Below, in pieces: positions 10,245 through 21,070 of a stretch of DNA of 64,000 nt. The position numbers were made by a program, and so were the translations under genes. Origin of the DNA: Lunularia cruciata (lineage: Eukaryota > Streptophyta > Marchantiopsida > Lunulariales > Lunulariaceae); contig OX419760.1 in assembly GCA_948567375.1 (NCBI GenBank), positions 50,344,001 through 50,408,000 of the forward strand, in the 5' to 3' direction. The notes below the pieces were generated by a model, which was given only the letters and a program-made list of their open reading frames with translations, did no database searches and had not been told where the DNA came from. Numbering within the stretch: position 1 is the stretch's first letter; each line of letters starts with the position of its first letter.

Positions 10245-10625
10245 GTGATTGTAGGGGTGGATTTGAGGAAAAGAGAGTTTACAATAGAATTTGAAGAGAG
10301 TATTGAGAGGATCCAAAAACCTACACCACTTGGAGGAAAGAGTGAGTCTAAGTACTTTCTATGTGGAGAGAAGGGACATAAGGTAAATTCATGTCCGTTG
10401 ACCTTTGAAAGCAAGAGATTGAGGGAAAGGAGAGGCTTACTTGACTTGGGTTTGCATGTTGGACCTTCTTCACCAAGATTGGGAGGGAGAAGATCTAAGA
10501 CCAAGGAGTTGTGTGAGGTTTATGGAGTTGAAGAACTTCCAAAAGGACATGAGTATAATGGAGTAAAATCACTTTTGGAGACTTTGGTAAAATCACTTTT
10601 GGAGAGAGTCTTAGTACAGCTATAG
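10245..10625 (+). CDS. Small ORF with CCHC-type knuckle in the family B leader
   Basis: This 126-codon open frame lies between the primer site and the main gag. It holds YFLCGEKGHKVNSCP (about 10350-10395), a C-x2-C-x4-H-x4-C knuckle in which the first Cys is Tyr. The flanks are rich in Arg, Lys and Glu. Main gag carries its own knuckle 1.35 kb downstream, so this looks like a separate or leftover nucleocapsid-like domain. A repeated KSLLETLVKSLLERV segment near the end comes from a short DNA duplication (10565-10610). The true start is unclear, and it may be a remnant of a longer 5' ORF. Confidence 0.5.
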   Translation: MIVGVDLRKREFTIEFEESIERIQKPTPLGGKSESKYFLCGEKGHKVNSCPLTFESKRLRERRGLLDLGLHVGPSSPRLGGRRSKTKELCEVYGVEELPKGHEYNGVKSLLETLVKSLLERVLVQL

Positions 10626-10885
10626 AAATACAACCACCTTCATCAGCTAGTTCTCAAGATTAGTGATGGAGATAATCTTTCAACTTATGGATAAACTATC
10701 TATGAGGGTTCGATTAATATGCACTCTAGGATTTGATGTTGCTACAAAAATCTTGGAGCAACCTGAGCCTTTTGTGTTCCCTAGGGTGGATTACTCTCAA
10801 ATGGTGTTAGTCATGTACATACTCTATTAGGTATGGAGTGAGAGAAAAAAAAATTTGAGAGAAAGAAAGATAGTGAGAGGTTAAG

Positions 10886-12150
10886 ATGGGGAAACTTCCG
10901 GTTTTCTTTGGCAAGGATGGAGAAGATGTGGAGGTCTTTGTGAGAGACTTCAAGAGAGCTTGCATAGGAAACAATGAGAGGAGGAAGAATGAGTGGGCCT
11001 CATTATTACCAGATTTTTTTGAGGATGCAGCACTTACATGGTATGAGTCAGAATACCAAAAGAGAGAGAGGAGAGATGGGGAAGAGGAGTCTGGGAGACT
11101 TTGACTTCAGCACTCATTGAGAACTTTCTCCCTGATGAGAGTTATGAGATATTTATGAGTGAGGTTACATTTCTCAAGCAAGGAGATGGAGAGAAAGTGA
11201 GAGTCTATGTGGAAAGAGTGGAAAAGTTAGAGTCCAAATTTCGCATAGTGTTGAGGAAGGGTGGAGATGATGTGGAGACTACTATGATTGGCATAGGGGC
11301 CATGCTCACCAAGAATTTTGTGGGAGGATTGAGACCACAAATTAGAAGCAAGGTGAGATACGAGAAACCTTCTTCCAAGGTTGAAGCTATCAAGATCGCA
11401 ATTCGTGTGGAAGAGAGTTTGGAAGGGGATGAGAGTGATTTGGTGGTGAAGGAGGTTGTGCATCCTCCTCAAGGCTACAATTATGGTGGAACTTCTGATA
11501 CTTTGGTGGCAAGGGTTGCGCCACAAGTAGTAGTTGCTCCAATTCTTGCACCTCCACCAAAAGTTCCACTTCAAACCATCACAGAACAACTTGCGGATCT
11601 CAAGATCAATGTGGTGCAACTATGGGAGAAGAGAGAGGTGGATCAGAATGTAGGGAGAGGACCTAGGAGTTATGGAAACTATCCATATAGAGGAGGCCAA
11701 CCAGCCAATAATTTCAATGATAGAAATTGTTTTGGTTGTGGAGGAAGAGGCAGTATCCAAAGGAATTGCCCAAATTCCACTTACCATGGAGGAAGGGGTT
11801 ATGAGGGAGCCAATAGAGGGAAAGAGGCAGGTGGTGAAACCCAAGTGGCTCCTAATCCAAACAAAGGTAAGGGGATAGCATCCATAGATGTGATTGAGAG
11901 CAAGTATGAGAAGGGAGAGTGCTCAAAGTCCAAGGGTCTTAATTTGGAGCTTTTGGCACAAGAGAAGAAGAGAGCTCATTTTGCAGAGGATGTTCACTCT
12001 TCTCAAGGATTTACTCCAAGCAAGGATATTCCTATGTCTACTAGGAGCACTTGCACCTCAACACCATCAATAACAATGACTTCAAGGAAGAAGTTGGGGA
12101 TGGAGGACTTCTTGATCTCAAAGCAACAATGTGTTGGAGGATGTTGGTAG
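10886..12150 (+). pseudogene. Family B gag polyprotein
   Basis: The first part (10886-11104) begins MGKLPVFFGKDGEDVEVFVR, the usual start of a plant gypsy capsid, with AALTWYES, the conserved W-x region of the retrotransposon gag fold. A stop at 11102-11104 interrupts it and 11101-12150 continues for 349 codons. The nucleocapsid knuckle CFGCGGRGSIQRNC (11728-11769) has Ser in place of His. The tail is Lys/Glu-rich. It would form the virus-like particle and bind element RNA. The frame ends in QQCVGGCW-stop and overlaps the next frame by about 20 bases, a frameshift that looks like decay. One stop, one frameshift and a damaged knuckle leave it non-functional. Confidence 0.85.
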
Positions 12151-13144
12151 TCACAAGGCTAACATCACAATGGGCCAATTGATTGCTTTGAACCCTACCT
12201 TGAGAAAGGAGCTTAGAGGTGGTTTGAGTTCTACAAGGAGCAAGAGGAAGAAGAAGGCAAAAGCTCTAGTATCAATGGGGGTGGTGGATGCCAAGCCAGC
12301 ACCATGGGAGGCTTGTGAATATGTCTCCAAGATTGATGTGAGAATGAATGGTCACAACATCAAGGATGCATTGGTTGATGGAGGATCAGTAGTAAATGCC
12401 ATGTCAAAAAGGTTGATGAAGAAGTTGGGTATGATACCATCAAGACCTTCAACATTTGTGGTGAGCATGGCAAACAAGCAACAAGTTAGACCAGTAGGGG
12501 TGATGGATAAAGTGGTAGTTTCAGTTATGGGAGTTCAAAATCTCATGACTTTCCAAGTCTTGAAGGAATCAAACTATGACTTACTTCTTGGGAGGCCATG
12601 GCTGAGAGCAGCACGCACAACTGATCAATTGCACAAAGGGTACTTGAGGATTGGGCCATCAAACCATAGAGTCACAGTTCTTGTGACTAACACCACCAAC
12701 ACTTCACATTCAAATACACCATCTTCTGATTATTGGGAATCAGATTTTGAAGAAGGAGCTTTAGGTGTGGACACAAGCATGGAAGAGGAGACTTCCACGG
12801 AGGAGGATGAATCTGAATCTGATTTAGATGTGTATCCTTTGTGTGCTATGGATTTTGCACCTAAGCTAGAGGTTTTGAAGGACCCAAATAAATCACCATT
12901 GACACTTGAGGAGGTAGAGAGAAGGTTAGCTACCCTCAAGTATGGCCCAAATGTTACCAAGGAGGAGAAGGTGAGATTTGAGGAGATTTTCCGCAAGTTC
13001 ATCCATGTTTTTACTTTCAGTTACAAGGATTTGAAGGAAGTCACCTTGGAGGAGCACAAGATAGAGGTGGAATCACATGCAAGACCAATCTGCCAAAAAC
13101 AACGTCGCATTAGCCCACCAATATCTTTGGTTGTGAAGGAGTAG
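12131..13144 (+). pseudogene. Family B aspartic protease and start of pol
   Basis: This 337-codon frame begins inside the end of gag. It holds a retropepsin-like domain: DALVDGGSVVNAMS (Asp at 12377-12379), where D-S/T-G is D-G-G, followed by YDLLLGRPWLR, the standard LLGRPWL end of gypsy proteases. An acidic Ser/Glu spacer (about 12740-12830) leads to LEEHKIEVESHARPICQKQRR, the usual entry to reverse transcriptase. A TAG at 13142-13144 separates it from the RT frame, which is otherwise continuous. Confidence 0.85.
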
Positions 13145-14335
13145 ATTGATAAGCTCAAGGAGGCTGGATTTATCTTTGAGGTAGAGAATTTAGAATGGGT
13201 GTCTCCAATTGTCATTGTGAAGAAAAAGAATGGCAAGCTTCCGATATGTGTGAATTACAATAAGCTCAATGTTGTTACCAAGAAGGACTACTACCCATTT
13301 TCATTCATTAATGAGATCTTGGAGGAAGTTGCAAGTCATGAGAGGTACAATTTTGGAGATGGTGACAATGGATATAACCAAATCAAAATTGCACCAGAGC
13401 ATCAACAACTCACCACATTCACCACACTTTGGGGAACTTACGCTTTCAAATTCATGCCTTTTGCGCTTTGCAATGCTCCAGCCACATTCCAATGGTTCAT
13501 GAACAAGGTATTTAAACCTTTCATTGGGAAATTTGTGAGAGACTTCATTGACAACTTTTGTGTCTATTGGAGCAAGGAGGAGCACTTTGAGCACCTAATC
13601 AAGGTCTTGCAACACTTGGATGAGGCAAATGCATCACTCAACCCAAAGAAGTGCATTTTTGGATGTGAAGAAGGTCTACTTTTGGGGCACATCATCTCCA
13701 AGGATGGAATAGCATTTGATCCTAAGAAGGTGAGGAAAATCTCAGACCTTCCATTCCCTTCAAGCTTGACAAAGTTATGCCAATTCTTGGGGATGGTTGG
13801 ATACTATAGGAGGTTCATCTTCTCATTTTCCAACAAGGCTTATGCATTGACCATCTACATGAAGAAGGGTGTAGATTACATGGTTATTTTGGAGGACAAG
13901 GAGGCTCTCAAAGCTTTTGAGGAGCTCAAGCAATCCCTTGTTGTAGCTCCAATTCTTGCTAAACCTGATTGGAGTAAGCCTTTCATCCTCTACACTGATG
14001 TTTCTAATGTAGCTATAGGATGCACTCTTAGTCAATTAGACCAAGATGGGCATGATCATCCAATAGCTTATGCTAGTAGGTAGATGGTTTCAGCAGAGAA
14101 GAACTACTCTATCCCGGAGAGAGAAGGGTTGGCAGTGATCTTTGGTCTCAAGAAGTTTAGACACTACTTGATTGGAGGGAAAGTCACCATTGTCACGGAT
14201 CACAAGGCTTTGAAGTACATCTTCAACAAGCCTAATGTTGAAGGGAGACTAGCAACATGGATGATACTCTTGTCTGAGTATGACTACATCATTGAGGAAA
14301 AAGCCAAGAAAGAAACATGCAAATGCTGATTTGTT
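13145..14335 (+). pseudogene. Family B reverse transcriptase and RNase H
   Basis: RT motifs run in order: WVSPIVIVKKKNGKLPICVNY, FGDGDNGYNQI (first catalytic Asp kept), FMPFALCNAPATFQ, then DFIDNFCVYW (13541 on), where the YxDD pair is D-N, so the second Asp of the active site is lost. LLGHIISKDGI and FLGMVGYYRRFI complete the thumb. RNase H follows with LYTDVSNVAIG, EREGLAVIFGLKKFRHYL and VTDHKALKYI (acidic residues kept); NADLLSR then lies in the next frame. A TAG at 14081-14083 and a frameshift near 14310 break it. Together the two domains copy genomic RNA into DNA and remove the RNA strand. Confidence 0.9.
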
Positions 14336-15701
14336 ATCTAGAGCCTATGATCATGATGGAGATGAGCCAATGGATGATTCCTTCTCGGATGAGAAGCTCA
14401 TGACAATCTCAGTCACTCAAGAGGTTCCAATGGAGTACAAGGAGATTGTGGATTTTGTGACAAGAGTTAACTATCCAGAAGGGATGCATGCTAGGGAGAG
14501 GAAGGCCCTTGTAGCAAGATCTAGACCTTACACAATGGTGGAGGATATTCTTTTTCACCAAGGAGCAGATGGTCTACTTCAAAAAGTAGTGGGTAAGGAA
14601 GAGTCTATCCTACTCATTAAGGAGTTTCATGAAGGTTTAGTATGTGGAGGACACTTTGCAGGAAAGGTGACTACTTTCAAGATTCTAGATGTAGGTTACT
14701 ATTGGAGAGGGATTTTCAAGGATTGTCTTGATTATTGCAAAACTTGTTATGTTTGTCAAGCTTTTGCTAGAAAGTCTACATCCACTCCACCACGTAGATC
14801 AATTCCATTGCTAGAACCTTTTGAGAAGTGGAGAATTGATTTTGTAGATCCTCTCAATAGAACCCCAAGGAACAATCGGTACATTGTGGTAGTTATTGAT
14901 AACCTTACCAAGTGGGTTGAGGCTAGACCATTGAGGGACAAGAATGAAGATGAAGTGGGTAGATTTCTTTATGAACGTATTATCACTAGGTTTGGATGCC
15001 CTTTGGAGTTGGTTTCTGATAGAGGAGGAGAGTTTATAAGAAGCATCACTACAGCCATGCTACAACATTTCTCTATCACACATAGAGTAATTACATCCTA
15101 TAAGCCAAATTCCAATGGCTTGGTAGAGAGAACCAATCAGACCTTGTGCATGATGTTGGCCAAATATGAAAAAATGGACGGGGCTAAACATCATCGAGAC
15201 AAGTGGATTCATGCAATTTTGTGGGAGTATAAGACAACCATGAAGACTTCTACCGGATATTCTCCATTTCAATTGGTATATGGTATTGAGTCTACCTTAC
15301 CTATTCACTTTGATCTTCTTACCTTCTAAAGCATTCATAGGAGATTGAAGAAAGCACAAGGAGGTGATGCAGAGAAGTCAAGAAAGGATCAACTCATGGA
15401 GTTGGAAGAGGCAAGAGTAGTTGTTATGGTTTGAGTGGAGCAAGCCCAAAGGAAACAAAAGGAGAGCTATGACAAGAGACAAGGCAAGTAGAAAGTGGAG
15501 CCTTTCAAAGAAGGTGATTGGATAATGTTGTTTGATTCCATTCAATTCAAGAGAGTGCAAAAGAAGTTTTTGCCTAAGTACTTTGGACCTTTCATAATGG
15601 AGAAGGTGTGGGGCAATTACATCTATGACCTCAAGGAGTTGGGAGGAAGACACTTTGATAGGATTAACCATGATAAGTTGAAGATGCACCATAGAAGGTA
15701 G
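14336..15701 (+). pseudogene. Family B integrase
   Basis: The zinc-binding arm has His codons 14628-14630 and 14650-14652 and a CKTCYVC cluster (14736 on). The core has all three acidic residues in one frame: Asp in WRIDFVD (14838-14840), Asp in LVSDRGGEF (15018-15020) and Glu in GLVERTNQ (15126-15128). The last pair has the canonical 35-residue spacing. The frame stays open to 15329. The C-terminal part (15495-15701) keeps DWIMLFDSIQFKR and DRINHDKLKMHHRR after two stops, and there is no chromodomain. The catalytic core looks intact as sequence, but the tail is interrupted. Confidence 0.9.
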
Positions 15702-15740
15702 AGAGACCTTCACTTTGAGGATAAAGTGAAAACTTAGTCC

Positions 15741-15749
15741 GGGGGTAAG
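15741..15749 (+). promoter_or_regulatory. Polypurine tract of family B
   Basis: GGGGGTAAG lies directly before the 3' LTR start TGTAACACCC, after the end of the integrase frame. It is short and contains one pyrimidine, but its position is right for plus-strand priming. Confidence 0.55.
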
Positions 15750-16443
15750 TGTAACACCCATTTGTGCATATGTGTGGTATTGTGATATTTAGCTTGGTAT
15801 TACAAGTACTTAAGAGATATTATTTATATAGAGATAAAGGATGGTTCTATATTAGTCATGGTTAGCTAAAGTTAGTCATAGCTAAGATAGAAGGGACCTT
15901 ACTTTAGAGGAAGTAGAAAAGATGAGCACTACTATTTTGGATTTTAGTGTGTTGACTTGGTATTATTCTTAGGTGTTTGGCTTTGAGGAAAGAGTTGAGA
16001 ACTCTTGGGCCCACAAGCCTTTTTGTTTTGGATTCTTCTTTAGTCCAATGATAGCCCATGTGAAGGAATCCTTGACTTAGTGGTTGGGTCAAGATAAGAC
16101 CACATGCTTAGGGGAATATGCCCATGTGAATGGATATTCCTTTCTACTTTTTGACTTTACTTGACTTTTAGTCTGATAACTTGAGTTACTACGGTAATTA
16201 GTAACTTTGGTATGTAACTATTTCACAAGTATATAAACAAGGGGTGAGGAGGTACTCATCATCCTTTCATTTGCAACTATATCTCTCTCTCATTGAGTTC
16301 TCTAGTGAATAATGTCTTGAGTCTTGGAGTGTTAGCCTTGGAGGTGTATGATGGAGTTGGGGTTCCTTGCCTTCTTAATCCATGGTGCAATACCATAATA
16401 GCCATCAGAGGTTCCTCTTGAGTGAGAGACAGGTCGGCTCACA
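15750..16443 (+). mobile_element. 3' LTR of family B
   Basis: This 694-bp LTR starts TGTAACACCC and ends GGCTCACA. The TATA box TATATAAA is at 16230-16237. It keeps the 66-bp segment missing from the 5' LTR. Related solo LTRs are at 37801-38489 and 40200-40881. Confidence 0.9.
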
Positions 16444-16701
16444 GGTCAAACTTGCTTGATCACCTAGATAGGACATGGACCAACATGTCATCCATCCAGG
16501 CAACTTATTTAAGGGTGGAGCTTGTTGACGTGTCACCAATCCATATATCTGATCCAAGGGTGGAGCTTTGTTTGAGTGGATCCTCTTTGCTATATAATAA
16601 AGAGAAGGTGCTCCCTTGGAGCATCAGTGTATTGAGTATGAAGCTTGTTTTTTCTTTCTTGTATCTCTCTTGGAGAATTCTCCTATCCTTAGAGTTTTAC
16701 A
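16444..16701 (+). mobile_element. 5' LTR of family A copy A2, second half
   Basis: It resumes with GGTCAAACTTG exactly where the first half broke off, carries the TATATAATAAAGAGAAGGTGCTCC promoter block (about 16592-16616) and ends GAGTTTTACA. Together with 8326-8681 it makes a single LTR of about 614 bp. Confidence 0.87.
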
Positions 16702-16716
16702 ATGATATCAGAGTAG
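16702..16716 (+). promoter_or_regulatory. Primer binding site of family A
   Basis: ATGATATCAGAGTAGG directly follows the LTR end and resembles TGGTATCAGAGC, complementary to the 3' end of initiator-Met tRNA. This shows that the split LTR is a 5' LTR. Confidence 0.75.
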
Positions 16717-17589
16717 GTGTTTTAATCCAAGAGAGTGGATCATCCCTCTTGGAAAAACATGGGCTATTGAAACTAAGTAATTTTGAGGGGAGAAAACATA
16801 GTGCAATTGTTAGACTTGGGGAGTATTTTAGAGAGAGGATGGGATGAAGGTGCTAGAGGACAATTTCTTGCACCCAACTTTCTATTCTTGAATCCATTCC
16901 ACATCAAGATTATGTACATCCAATGTGAGCAAATGAAAGTATCTCTTGTTTAGCATTTTGGAGTAGAGTTCATGGATAGAATGATAAATTCACCAAACCC
17001 AGTGATTCTACCTATGGTGGTGTACAATGGAGAGTGAGATTTGACAATCTACATTCTATTATGATGTTATAGATCTCAATGTACCAAAGCTCCACCCTTT
17101 TAACATGCAAGTGGAAGTCCATTATGTGATGAGACCAAAAGTGATGTTTAGGGATTTTGTAATCCACAATTTTGGTGAGGAATATTATCAGTGAGTGATA
17201 ACCTTTGAGGTCCCAATAGTAGTCTCAATAGTTTGTGCTCCATCTTGAGTGATCATATTAACCCTATATTGAAGTATGAAGTAGCAATTGAACATTGGCC
17301 ATGTTTAGGAATCATGGATCAGTAGTTGTGGGAGTTGATGTAAGGAATGCAAGGGATATTGAACAAGTCTTGGGAGATCAAGATGACCATGGAGGAATTG
17401 CCAAATCAAGTACATACCTTCAAGAATGATCAAGTAATGCTAGAAGGGGAACCATCTCAATAACCTATACCAACAATCAAAGTACTTGGAGAGTCACTGA
17501 TGCCGATGACACCAACCTTGGTCAACAACCAAGCCACATTGTGTCCATAAAGAAAAAGATGTGCAACATTGAGCCTTACAAGGGATAAT
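16717..17589 (+). other. Family A leader and decayed gag start
   Basis: An open stretch from inside the LTR continues to 16847. The rest is broken in all frames, with short coding-like runs and no recognised domain. It lies between the primer site and the gag remnant. Confidence 0.45.
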
Positions 17590-18260
17590 ATTTGATGGGA
17601 GTAGTGGAAAATTGGATGTCAAGGATGAATCAATACCTTTGATTGTTCACAATTGAGATCATTGATCATTATGCAAGCATGTTTGCATGTGAGTATTTGA
17701 TTGATAAATCCCTCACATGGTATGATGCTTGGGAACAAATCATTGCTGATAGAAGGAAGAGAGGTCACTTGGATAGCCATATAAGAAGGGCTGCTCAAGA
17801 ATTTCCAATTTGTGGATTCCATGCATATGGCCCAAACTAGACTTTGGGAGTTGAAGTAGAAGAATAGTATACAAGAGTAAGTGGAGCATTTCTTGATCTA
17901 CAAGTTGCGATAACCAATACGAGTCTAACCAAAGCTCTTGAAAATTTGAAAGAGGATTAAAAGACTGGATTTTCCAAGAGGTAATGATACAAAATCCTTG
18001 CATTGTTTTGGAAGCCATTGCTTGTGCTAAAAACATTATAGGAGCACTTAGAGGAAAGGAAGCAATAGCACTGATGCAAAACTATCAGGCTAAGACACAC
18101 CATTTTGGTGGACCAATTCCTATGGAATTGGGCAACATTTGGTTCCAAGACCAAGAAGCAATACTCCTCTAAGGAGAACAAGGACGGATCAAAGAAAGGA
18201 GAGAAGGAGTCCCACAAGGAGAAGAGGCTTGAGTAGAACAAAAATGTTGTAACAATTAAG
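17590..18260 (+). pseudogene. Family A copy A2 gag remnant
   Basis: The frame YLIDKSLTWYDAWEQIIADRR (about 17696-17755) contains the L-x-W-Y/W motif of retrotransposon capsid domains. Later runs include a Lys-rich tail (about 18180-18240) where a nucleocapsid would end; no complete zinc knuckle remains. Multiple stops make it inactive. Confidence 0.6.
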
Positions 18261-18496
18261 GCCGAGTTGTGCACACAACCATCAATTGTCATGCTTGTCA
18301 TCCAAGAGGCCTTCCACCTCCATACAACCAACTTGTGAACCACATGGAGAGATAAATCAAAGAGGAGGATGTTGAAATCATATCAAAAAAAATATTGATA
18401 GTAAATGTACCTTGTGGCCTTATTGGCTCAGTAAAGCCAAATAAAAGTAAGGGGAGGAAGAAGACTAGTGTGCAAAGGTAGAGGAAGATAAATGCA

Positions 18497-18840
18497 TAGT
18501 TGATTGTTGTAAATGGAGTCTTAAAGGGCAATCCGATGAGAATGTTGATAGATCCTGGAGCAATTGAGAATTTTTTATCTCGCTCTATTGCAATGAGGTT
18601 GGAGATGGAACTAGAGAAGGATGAGAATCATGAAGTAGAGTTACCTAATGGTCAAATAGAGAGGATTGAGTCATTACTTAGAAAGGTAGTACTCTTTATA
18701 GGAGAGTATCAAGAAGCAATCAAGTGGTGAGTGATATAGTTATCTCATTATGATGCAATATTAGGCATGCCATGGATAGAGCACTACAACCCCATGGTAG
18801 AGTGGAGAAAGATAGCAATGAGAACTAATCAATGGAAGAT
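18497..18840 (+). pseudogene. Family A copy A2 aspartic protease
   Basis: MRMLIDPGAIENFLSRSIA (about 18538-18590) is the retropepsin active site with D-S-G-A changed to D-P-G-A. YDAILGMPWIEHYNP (about 18753-18795) is the conserved I-LG-PWL end of the domain, in frame apart from stops. It lies between gag and reverse transcriptase. Confidence 0.8.
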
Positions 18841-18959
18841 CTTTGGGGTTAAATAAAGATCACAAACACAAAAGCTAACTCTCTATATCATAAGGACCAC
18901 ATTTATTGGTAAGATAGATAAATGTTTCATAGGTCTAATAAGAGAAGTTCATAGTGCCC

Positions 18960-19790
18960 AACATAATAGACAAATTCTTGAGAAATTGAAAGATGTGGTC
19001 AATGAGTTTCAAGATGTCATTTCAAATGAATTACCCTTAGGTTACCATCAAAAAGGAGAGTAGATCATAATATTGAGATACTTTTGGGAATACACTTCCT
19101 TGTAAGTCCCCATATCAACTATCACCTCATGAGTTGGAGGAGTGTAAGGCTCAAATTAAGGATATGTTACAAAAAGGATAATGTATCACCATATGTGGCT
19201 CCTATATTTTTTGTGAAGAAGAAAGACGGAATAATGCACATGTGCATGGACTACTAAGGATTAAATTAACAAACAAGGAAGAACAAATATCCATTACCTT
19301 GCATGAATGACTTGTTTGATCAACTCAATAGGGCAAAGCACTCCACAAACTTGATCTATGGAGTGGTTACAACCAAATCAAGATTGTGGAGGAAGACATA
19401 CACAAAATAGCATTTCAAACAAGGTATGGTTACTTTGAGTACTTGGTGATGCAATTTGGCTTCACCAATGCTCCAATCACTTTCATGAGTTTGATGAATT
19501 ATATATTTTTTCCTGTACTTGGATAAATCTATTATTGTTTTTCTAGATGACATCTTAGTCTACAGAAATATGATGATAGAAACATGCAACATTTTGTGAG
19601 AAGTCCTCCAGATTCTATGACAAAATCAATTGTATGCCAAAATCTCAAAGTGAAAGTTTGGCAAATATGAAGTAGACTACTTAGGGTATAGAGTAAGTGC
19701 AAAAGGTATCCAAGTGCTAATAGATAAAATAGAGATAATTCAGAAATGGAATGCTCCAAAAGATCAAACTCAACCTAAGAGTTTCTCAAG
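18960..19790 (+). pseudogene. Family A copy A2 reverse transcriptase
   Basis: Scattered frames give EFQDVISNELPLG, NKYPLPCMNDLFDQL, IIVFLDDILVYRN (FLDD at 19540-19551, catalytic pair intact) and EVDYLGYRVSAKGIQV, followed by FSRLIGFVHL from the thumb. The order is normal for gypsy RT. Several frameshifts and stops make it inactive. An inverted fragment of a related copy lies at 2845-3172. Confidence 0.85.
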
Positions 19791-21070
19791 ATTGATAGGG
19801 TTTGTCCACTTGTCAAGTACTTCTCCAAGATTGCACAATGTCTAACAATACTATTGAGCAAGGGGAAGAAGTGGATATGGGAACTGCACAAGAATTGGCA
19901 TTTCAAGAATTGAGAGACGTATTACTACATGCACCAATCTTGAAATGGTATGACTCAAAACATCCAATCAAGATGCATCAAGCATAGCAATTGGAGTAGT
20001 CCTACAACAAGAGAGGCAAGATGGATGGCACCCAATTACATATTCCTCTTGTAAGTTGTTACTAGTAGAATGCAACTATCACACCACCAAATGAGAAGAG
20101 CTGGCCATTGTCCTTGCAACCAAGCATTGGAAGCACTATCTTGGTGAGAAGGCATTTGTGGTAGAGATAGACCATGAACCTCTAGTATACCTCGAGACAC
20201 AAAAAGATCTTTCTTATCAATAGATTTGGTGTGCAGATGTAATACCAAGAGCTAGCCATATGATCTAGATGTGAAATTTGGTTTGGTAATATCTAGAATG
20301 ATGTTATACATGATGGTCAAAAGAGATCAGATAAAAGTATCACCAAAAGAGTACTTCTACTAATAGGGCAAAAATTGAAATAGACTTGAGAACCTTAGAA
20401 CCAATAGCTAAACATATGATTTAAAGATGAGAATTGGTTTGGTAATATCTAGAAGGATGTTACACATGATGGACTAAACAGATCAGAAAGAGGTATCACC
20501 AAAAGGAGACTTCTACTAATAGAGTAGGAACCAAAAATGCCCAAAATACGCCTAGGCAATTTTGGAGGCCTAAACAGATGAATTAGCCTAAAAAATGTGC
20601 AGATTCCCCCCCTCCCCCCAATGAAGGAAATGTTGGCCTTCCCTCCCTCCTGGTTTGTCTTTTCAAGAGCTTCCCAATGGTACCTTACGTGATTTTGACT
20701 CTTGCAAGAAGATTCCCTCTGATCAAAGCTCGTTTCACCAACCAGATAGGACCTAGACCAACATGTCACCCATCCAAGTAAGTAATCCAAGGGTGGAGCT
20801 TGCTGACATGTCACCTATCTATGTGTCTAATCCTGTGGTGAAGCTTCCTTGGAGGAGATCCTCTTTGTCTATATAATAAAGAGAAGGTGCTCCTTTGGGG
20901 CACCAAATGTTTGAGTGTGTAATCTGTGTTTTCTCTCTTCTCTTGTCCTCAAAGTATTACACCAGAGTGGAGACAATGATTTAATATGATAATCACATAT
21001 GTGGAAGGCAAGAAGTAACTTGTAGATGCATTCACCTAAATGTCGATGGCAAACAATCTAGTGGTGGAGG
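19791..21070 (+). pseudogene. Family A copy A2 RNase H, split by a solo LTR
   Basis: The left part (19791-20237) has SIAIGVVLQQERQDGWHPI, EELAIVLATKHWKHYLG and VEIDHEPLVYL, the RNase H core with Glu and Asp kept. The right part (20967-21070) continues with YVEGKK and VDAFT...MS, the end of the domain. Between them is a 724-bp LTR flanked by GCAGA and CCAGA. Dropping the LTR and one duplication leaves both sides in the same reading frame. Stops occur on both sides, so it was probably already dead, or died later. Confidence 0.85.
20238..20961 (+). mobile_element. Solo LTR of family A inside RNase H
   Basis: It starts TGTAATACCAAGAGCTAG and ends AAGTATTACA, with a TATATAATAAAGAG promoter block near 20871. 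Flanks GCAGA (20233-20237) and CCAGA (20962-20966) match at 4 of 5 positions. There is no primer site or coding sequence belonging to it on either side, so it is a solo LTR left by recombination between the two LTRs of a full insertion. Confidence 0.87.

Larger units (their letters stand above)
8682..16443 (+). mobile_element. Near-complete Ty3/gypsy element, family B (7.8 kb)
   Basis: Two LTRs (8682-9309 and 15750-16443) flank a primer site, gag, protease, reverse transcriptase, RNase H and integrase in the usual gypsy order, all on the plus strand. There is no chromodomain, and the primer site resembles that of Athila/Tat-type plant elements. It is the best-preserved element here: long open stretches of up to 349 codons and an intact integrase DDE triad. 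The first 340 bp of the two LTRs differ at roughly a dozen positions by eye, mostly transitions. Flanks are (T)TGTC on the left and GGTC on the right, an imperfect target duplication. It lies inside the 5' LTR of family A copy A2. Confidence 0.92.
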
